This document shows, piece after piece, positions 59,866 through 64,000 of a DNA stretch of 64,000 nucleotides; position 1 is the stretch's first letter; each line of letters begins with the position of its first letter. Below the pieces are notes generated by a model that saw only the letters and a program-made list of their open reading frames with translations, did not search any database and was not told where the DNA came from. Source of the DNA: Nitrospirota bacterium (GTDB lineage Bacteria > Nitrospirota > Thermodesulfovibrionia > UBA6902); NCBI GenBank assembly GCA_016234115.1, contig JACRHD010000019.1, forward strand, positions 1 through 64,000. The letters are read 5' to 3'. The translations under genes were made by a program, and so were the position numbers.

Positions 59866-59940
59866 TCATTCCCGCAGTCAGTAAGCGGGAATCCGGACAG
59901 CGAGAAGTGGATGCCCGATCAAGAACTTCGGGCATGACGT
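59866..59940. repeat. 'GTCATTCCCGC ... GCGGGAAT' and 'ATGCCCGATC ... TTCGGGCATGAC' palindromes
   Basis: Two hairpins side by side: ATTCCCGCAGTCAGTAAGCGGGAAT and ATGCCCGATCAAGAACTTCGGGCAT. Related to 48605-48766. Confidence 0.75.
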
Positions 59941-59950
59941 AATCCTAACT

Positions 59951-60394
59951 ATGGATAACAGGATAAAGATTTTGATTGCCTTTCCATTCGTTTTCGTTAT
60001 AATACTTTTTATCGCGGCGAAGAACGTTCCTCTGAAGCTGAGGCTTACAGCGGCTGAAGAAGGGATACTGACGTTTGCGCCCGCCGAACTTGCGGTAGAG
60101 CAAAGGCCCGAGGTCCCAGTATCCCGGGAAATAAAAAGCCCTCTCCGTTTCGGCGTCCCGCAGTCAGGCGCAGTCAGGGCAGCAGATGAGGATATAACTC
60201 CGGAAACGGACTATGAAGATAACGCCCTTTCACTTATCGTTGTCAGCGGCAACAGGAAGATGGCGATCATCAGAGGGATCATTGTCAGGGAGGGGGACAA
60301 TATCGACGGTATGAGGATAGTCAGGATAGAGCCTGAGAAGGTCCTGGTTAAAGGCAGGACCGAAAGATGGATATACCCGGAGAAAACGAGATGA
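59951..60394 (+). CDS. MshK/PilP-like pilus periplasmic protein
   Basis: The 147-residue protein has an N-terminal membrane helix (KILIAFPFVFVIILFIAA), a variable linker, and a C-terminal domain ALSLIVVSGNRKMAIIRGIIVREGD followed by RIEPEKVLVKGRTERWIYP, which is the beta-strand domain of PilP/GspC/MshK proteins that touch the secretin. Its stop codon overlaps the next gene by four bases (ATGA). Confidence 0.7.
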   Translation: MDNRIKILIAFPFVFVIILFIAAKNVPLKLRLTAAEEGILTFAPAELAVEQRPEVPVSREIKSPLRFGVPQSGAVRAADEDITPETDYEDNALSLIVVSGNRKMAIIRGIIVREGDNIDGMRIVRIEPEKVLVKGRTERWIYPEKTR

Positions 60395-61959
60395 AAAAAT
60401 ATTATGTGTTTAATTTCAGCGCTCAGCACTCAGTGCTCAGTGCTCTGTGCTTTGTGCTTTGTGTTCTGTTTCTGATCTCATGCTCATCTTTACGCCGTCC
60501 TGAAGCGCAACCGGCAAAAGAAGTAAAAGACCAGCCTGAGCTCCTCAGGCAGGCCCCGGTCCCGCCTGAGGCCCCTGGACCGGCCATGCCGGAATTTGCT
60601 CCTGTCAATGAAGCGAGCTCCCCGCTGCAGACCCGGACTGTGTCCGTCTCGGCGAGAAACACGGCCCTGCGGGAGGTGCTCTTTACCATTTCTGAGACGG
60701 CCGGACTCAACCTCGTGATGGAGCGCGGCGTCGATGCGGAGCAGCCTGTCACAATGACACTGAAAAATATGAGCGTGGCGGACGCGCTCAATACCGTCCT
60801 GGATTCGGCGGATTATTTTTATTCTGTGAAAGACAATATACTCACTGTAAAGGCCGTGGAAACGGAGATATTCGAAATCGGCCATCCCAACGTGGTGCAG
60901 GAATATAAGATCAAGACCGGCGGGGACATCCTCAGCGGCACGTCCTCGGCTTCCGGGGCGACAAACGCGGTAAGCGGCGACGTATCGATACAGTCGTCGT
61001 CCGACGCGACGTCATTTAATTTCTGGGCCGCGATAGAAAAATCTCTCGACGCCCTTCTGAAGTCACAGGGCGGGGAGCAGGGGAAGAAGGTCCAGCCGGG
61101 ATATACTGTAAACAGGATGGCGGGCACTGTCATGGTCACGGCGTCAAAAAAAGACCTCCAGAAGGTGCGGTCTTATATTACAAACCTCAAGACCTCCCTG
61201 GGCAGACAGGTGCTCATTGAAGCGCGCATCGTGGAGGTCCAGTTGTCCGAGGGGCTGAAATACGGAATCGACTGGACCGCGGTCGTTAAATGGTTCAGCA
61301 TCGACTCTACGAGCTTCGGCCCGGCGAACTTTTCAAATGTCGTAGACGGCAACGGCCCGAACTTCCTGTTCACCATTACTGAAAATGATAATTTCTCCCT
61401 CCTCCTGCGGGCGCTGCAGGAGCAGGGCAATGTCCGGACCTTGTCAAACCCGAGAATTAATATAATGAACGGTCAGACGGCCCTGCTGAGCGTGGGAAGA
61501 AACACGAGCTTCATTTCGAGGGTCGAGACCACCACGACCTCTACGCAGGGGTCCGCCCCGTCGACCACCTTCACCGTTGAGACCAACAGTATACTGTCCG
61601 GGGTCATGTTCGGCATAGTCCCGTTCATCAACAGCAGCGGGGAGATAGCATTGACCATAACGCCGATAATCACGAACCTCGTGCAGCTCGAGGAGCAGAC
61701 AATCGGGGCCGGGACCTCCTCCTCCGTTCAGATAAAGCTTCCCACCGTCGATCTGAGGGAAATGACTACTATGGTAAAGGTGCCGGACGGTCAGATGATC
61801 GTCATAGGCGGGCTGATCGACAACAGAGAAAGGTTGAATGAAGACAGGGTGCCTTTGCTTGGAGATATCCCGGTCCTGGGACATGCATTCAGGAGCGTCA
61901 GCAAGACCGAAGAGAAGACAGAGCTCGTGATTATGCTGATACCGAGGATCGTAAGTTAA
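60391..61959 (+). CDS. mshL: Outer-membrane secretin, MshL/PilQ family
   Basis: The 522-residue lipoprotein forms the outer-membrane pore for the pilus. The signal peptide ends in the lipobox FLISC. The N-domains (about 80-150, VSVSARNTALREVLFTISETAGL, TLKNMSVADALNTVLDSADY) are followed by a secretin domain (about 260-520) with RQVLIEARIVEVQLSEGLKYGIDW, VRTLSNPRINIMNGQTALLSVG, VPDGQMIVIGGLID and DRVPLLGDIPVLGHAF. GDILSGTSSASGATNAVSG resembles MshL. The signal peptide is encoded by a copy of the 'CAGCACTCAGTGCTCAGTGC' repeat family. Start ATG 60391 overlaps the previous stop. Confidence 0.9.
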   Translation: MKKYYVFNFSAQHSVLSALCFVLCVLFLISCSSLRRPEAQPAKEVKDQPELLRQAPVPPEAPGPAMPEFAPVNEASSPLQTRTVSVSARNTALREVLFTISETAGLNLVMERGVDAEQPVTMTLKNMSVADALNTVLDSADYFYSVKDNILTVKAVETEIFEIGHPNVVQEYKIKTGGDILSGTSSASGATNAVSGDVSIQSSSDATSFNFWAAIEKSLDALLKSQGGEQGKKVQPGYTVNRMAGTVMVTASKKDLQKVRSYITNLKTSLGRQVLIEARIVEVQLSEGLKYGIDWTAVVKWFSIDSTSFGPANFSNVVDGNGPNFLFTITENDNFSLLLRALQEQGNVRTLSNPRINIMNGQTALLSVGRNTSFISRVETTTTSTQGSAPSTTFTVETNSILSGVMFGIVPFINSSGEIALTITPIITNLVQLEEQTIGAGTSSSVQIKLPTVDLREMTTMVKVPDGQMIVIGGLIDNRERLNEDRVPLLGDIPVLGHAFRSVSKTEEKTELVIMLIPRIVS

Positions 61960-62029
61960 ATGCAATCATTGATACTCACCCCTTCATTACCTCCCGGTAC
62001 GGGTCGATTCCGATCCATCGCAGGAAATT

Positions 62030-62101
62030 TTAGGGTCAGGGGTCAAGGGTCAAGGGTCCGGTTTTTCACTGGCCCCTGGCCCCTGGCCCCTGGCCCCTGG
62101 A
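62030..62101. repeat. Palindromic 'GGGTCAAGGGTCAAGGGTC / GGCCCCTGGCCCCTGG' repeat
   Basis: Left arm of reiterated AGGGTCA words, right arm of four GGCCCCT units, in the 160-base spacer before the ATPase gene. It is the sister of 12688-12772. Confidence 0.65.
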
Positions 62102-62120
62102 AGCAGAGGAAGAATCTCGA

Positions 62121-63770
62121 TTGAAGCTCGGCGACATTCTCATAGAAAAAGGGCTGCTTACAAAGGACAGGCTGGAGCTTGCCCTCGCCCATCAGAAAGT
62201 CACAGGCTCTCTATTAGGAGAAACGCTGATAAAGCTCGGGTTCGTTTCTTCCGCGGAGATCGCCAGAACGCTTGCCGGCCAGTCCGGGGTGCCGTTTATA
62301 GATCTGGCGGAATATAATATCGCGGAAGACGCTATCCGCCTGGTCCCGAAAGAGGTCGCGGAAAAGACCGGGTTTATCCCGCTCCGCCTGACGGACGGGG
62401 CGATCGAGATAGGGGTCACCAATCCCTCGAACATCCAGGCGATAGACACGGCCTCACGAATCACCGGCAGGAAACCCGTAATCTTCATGATCGACAATAC
62501 GGGGTTTTACGAGACCCTGGAGAGGTCCTATTTCTTTCTCGAAAACCCCATCCAGCAGAACATCCTTGCGACAGTCAACGAAATAAAGTCCTCTCCGGCA
62601 GTCCCGGCAGCCATGGTCGCCGAGCTTGCCCAGAACCTCATCATGGAGGGAATCAGGAGGAAGGCGACGGATATCCATATCAGTCCCGCAGCGGACACGC
62701 TGAATGTATTTTACCGGGTGGACGGCGTGCTGCAATACGGCTTCTGCATCCCCAGGGCCGCGCAGGCGGGCATTGTGTCGAGGATAAAGGTCATGTCGAT
62801 GCTGGACATCTCGGAGCAGAGGCTGCCCCAGGACGGGTCCTTCTCAATGGCGTTTCTGAATACAAAATATGAGATGCGCATATCGACGACGCCGACCATT
62901 TACGGCGAGAACATAGTGCTAAGGGTGCTTGCGGGCGCCGGGCAGATGATCAGGATCGAGTCCCTCGGCTTCGATCCGAACAACACAAATCAGTTGCGCG
63001 CGCTGTTTCAGAAGCCCTATGGAATAATCCTGATTACAGGGCCTACGGGCAGCGGTAAGACAACAACGCTTTATGCGGCGCTGAGGGAAGTAAACCTTAT
63101 TGAAAGGAACGTGCTGACGGTTGAAGACCCTGTCGAATACAAGCTGAGTTTTGTAAAGCAGACTTCCGTAAATCTAAAAGCCGGCTATGATTTCGCCCTT
63201 GCCGGCAGGACGTTCATGAGACAGGACCCCGACGTAATGCTTCTGGGAGAGATAAGAGACGAGGAGACCGCGAAGATCGCGGTAAGGGCCTCCATCACCG
63301 GGCACCTTGTCCTGTCCACACTGCATACAAACGACGCCGTCACGTCCATTCCCAGGCTGCTCGATTTCAAGATCGACAAATTTCTGCTCTCCACGTCCAT
63401 CCTCGCGGTCATTGCGCAGAGGCTTGTAAGAAAGCTGTGCAGTAACTGCAAGGAAGAATATCCGGTCTCCGAAGAGGAACTGACATTGTTGAATGTGACC
63501 GGCAGGGGACATGACGTCTCCCTCAAAACAGCGTTCAGGTCAAAGGGCTGCGCCATGTGCAATCATACCGGCTATAGGGGCAGGACCGTTGTCGGAGAGA
63601 TAATGGTCGTCAATGACGAGATCAGGGAATATATAGCTTCAGGGGCCTCTCTGATGAAGGTCAGGGAGGCGTCGTTAAAAAACGGCATGGTCCCCCTGAA
63701 GATCGCCGGCATCCGGAAAATCGAACAGGAAATTACGAGCATAGATGAGATCGTGAGGCTGATTGACTGA
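62121..63770 (+). CDS. mshE: Pilus extension ATPase MshE/PilB with c-di-GMP-binding N-terminus
   Basis: The 549-residue ATPase powers pilus assembly. The N-terminus has two MshEN motifs, KLGDILIEKGLLTKDRLELA followed by LAHQ (2-25), and LGETLIKLGFVSSAEIARTL with AGQ (32-54). These are the known c-di-GMP-binding repeats. The ATPase domain has GPTGSGKTTTLYA (Walker A), the Asp box, LLGEIRDEETAKIA (Walker B) and the His box GHLVLSTLHTNDA. Two cysteine pairs (CSNC, CAMC) bind zinc. The start is TTG 62121 after GAGGAAG. C-di-GMP should promote pilus assembly. Confidence 0.93.
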   Translation: MKLGDILIEKGLLTKDRLELALAHQKVTGSLLGETLIKLGFVSSAEIARTLAGQSGVPFIDLAEYNIAEDAIRLVPKEVAEKTGFIPLRLTDGAIEIGVTNPSNIQAIDTASRITGRKPVIFMIDNTGFYETLERSYFFLENPIQQNILATVNEIKSSPAVPAAMVAELAQNLIMEGIRRKATDIHISPAADTLNVFYRVDGVLQYGFCIPRAAQAGIVSRIKVMSMLDISEQRLPQDGSFSMAFLNTKYEMRISTTPTIYGENIVLRVLAGAGQMIRIESLGFDPNNTNQLRALFQKPYGIILITGPTGSGKTTTLYAALREVNLIERNVLTVEDPVEYKLSFVKQTSVNLKAGYDFALAGRTFMRQDPDVMLLGEIRDEETAKIAVRASITGHLVLSTLHTNDAVTSIPRLLDFKIDKFLLSTSILAVIAQRLVRKLCSNCKEEYPVSEEELTLLNVTGRGHDVSLKTAFRSKGCAMCNHTGYRGRTVVGEIMVVNDEIREYIASGASLMKVREASLKNGMVPLKIAGIRKIEQEITSIDEIVRLID

Positions 63771-63891
63771 GATGAAGGCAGAAAGGCATGGAGGCATGAA
63801 GTGATGGAGGTATGGAGGGAAGAAGTGATGAAGTGGGCACTTTACTTCTTCACTCCCTGCCTTCATGCCTTTCTGCCTTCATCCCTTCATC
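63771..63891. repeat. Palindromic 'GATGAAGGCAGAAAGGCATGGAGG' repeat
   Basis: Left arm of reiterated words (gcatggaggcatgaagtgatggaggtatggaggg), right arm complementary (cttcactccctgccttcatgcctttctgccttcatcccttcatcac). It separates mshE from the next gene. Confidence 0.7.
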
Positions 63892-63903
63892 ACTAAGTTT
63901 GTT

Positions 63904-64000
63904 ATGCCATTTTTTACATACAAAGCAATCAACAACGAAGGTGAATTAATAAAAGGCATAGTCGAAGATATCGACGAGACAACCGCCGTGGGCAGTATCT
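63904..64000 (+). CDS. Pilus inner-membrane platform protein, partial (MshG/PilC/GspF)
   Basis: The gene starts at ATG 63904 and runs off the window after 32 codons. MPFFTYKAINNEGELIKGIV followed by EDIDETTA is the well conserved first strand-turn-strand of the GspF/PilC family, which forms the inner-membrane platform. Its place after the ATPase matches the msh and gsp order. Confidence 0.8.
   Translation, partial: MPFFTYKAINNEGELIKGIVEDIDETTAVGSI

Overview
The window looks like chromosomal DNA of a Gram-negative, flexirubin-free, free-living bacterium, most plausibly a Nitrospirota (Thermodesulfovibrionia-like) lineage. This is an inference from gene content: a futalosine-pathway menaquinone gene (mqnB), an ADP-heptose gene (rfaE2), DUF3786 with an Fe-S motif, an MSHA/type IV pilus locus, a PEP-CTERM protein, several sigma-54 response regulators, and many families of palindromic intergenic repeats. 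No rRNA or ribosomal protein is present to fix the taxonomy.

Layout. 1-1.9 kb: the wreck of a type I-E CRISPR-Cas locus (cas3 with a large internal deletion, fused to the last codons of cas6e) next to a truncated RhuM gene and a possible insertion-sequence end. 2.3-20 kb: mainly housekeeping genes (degenerate HD-GYP protein, rluD, htpG, cobO, tRNA-Gly, an ndk/Trm112-like/endonuclease Q run, TonB, a JAB protease and UspA, coaX-birA, a trypsin-TPR protein, mqnB, mdh), then a frameshifted MshEN-like gene, a probable 6S RNA and TerB. 20-29 kb: prc, a VapBC-type pair, and a restriction-modification island of three genes (HsdM fused to a nuclease domain, RhuM-Fic, HsdS). 29-33 kb: rfaE2, a membrane glycosyltransferase and a B12-radical SAM protein. 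33-40 kb: a signalling and uptake block made of a PhnD-like lipoprotein, a histidine kinase, an inserted toxin-antitoxin pair, an NtrC-type regulator, a sigma-54 promoter with upstream palindromes, and an amino-acid ABC transporter that lacks its ATPase. 40-44 kb: a second sigma-54 circuit, with a PAS kinase, an AAA+ regulator and a PEP-CTERM protein behind a near-consensus -24/-12 promoter. 44.5-49.6 kb: mfd, DUF3786 and an ATP-cone nuclease. 49.9-56.4 kb: a chemosensory operon (HDOD, CheR, CheW-PilZ, CheA, MCP). 56.4-64 kb: tRNA-Ser, tadA, and an MSHA-type pilus locus that runs off the end of the window.

How it fits together. Cyclic di-GMP links several parts: a CheW-PilZ fusion in the chemosensory operon, an MshEN c-di-GMP-binding ATPase in the pilus locus, an HD-GYP relative that has lost its HD residues, and a broken stand-alone MshEN-like gene. 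The chemosensory operon has no CheY, CheB or CheD here, so its output may be pilus-based motility or c-di-GMP signalling rather than flagella. The two sigma-54 modules each place an activator directly next to a target gene with a readable promoter.

The most striking genome-scale pattern is at least eight families of imperfect palindromes whose arms are built from short reiterated words. They sit in intergenic spaces, abut both tRNAs, and in four places have been absorbed in frame into proteins (Mfd, DUF3786, TonB, and the signal peptide of the MshL secretin).
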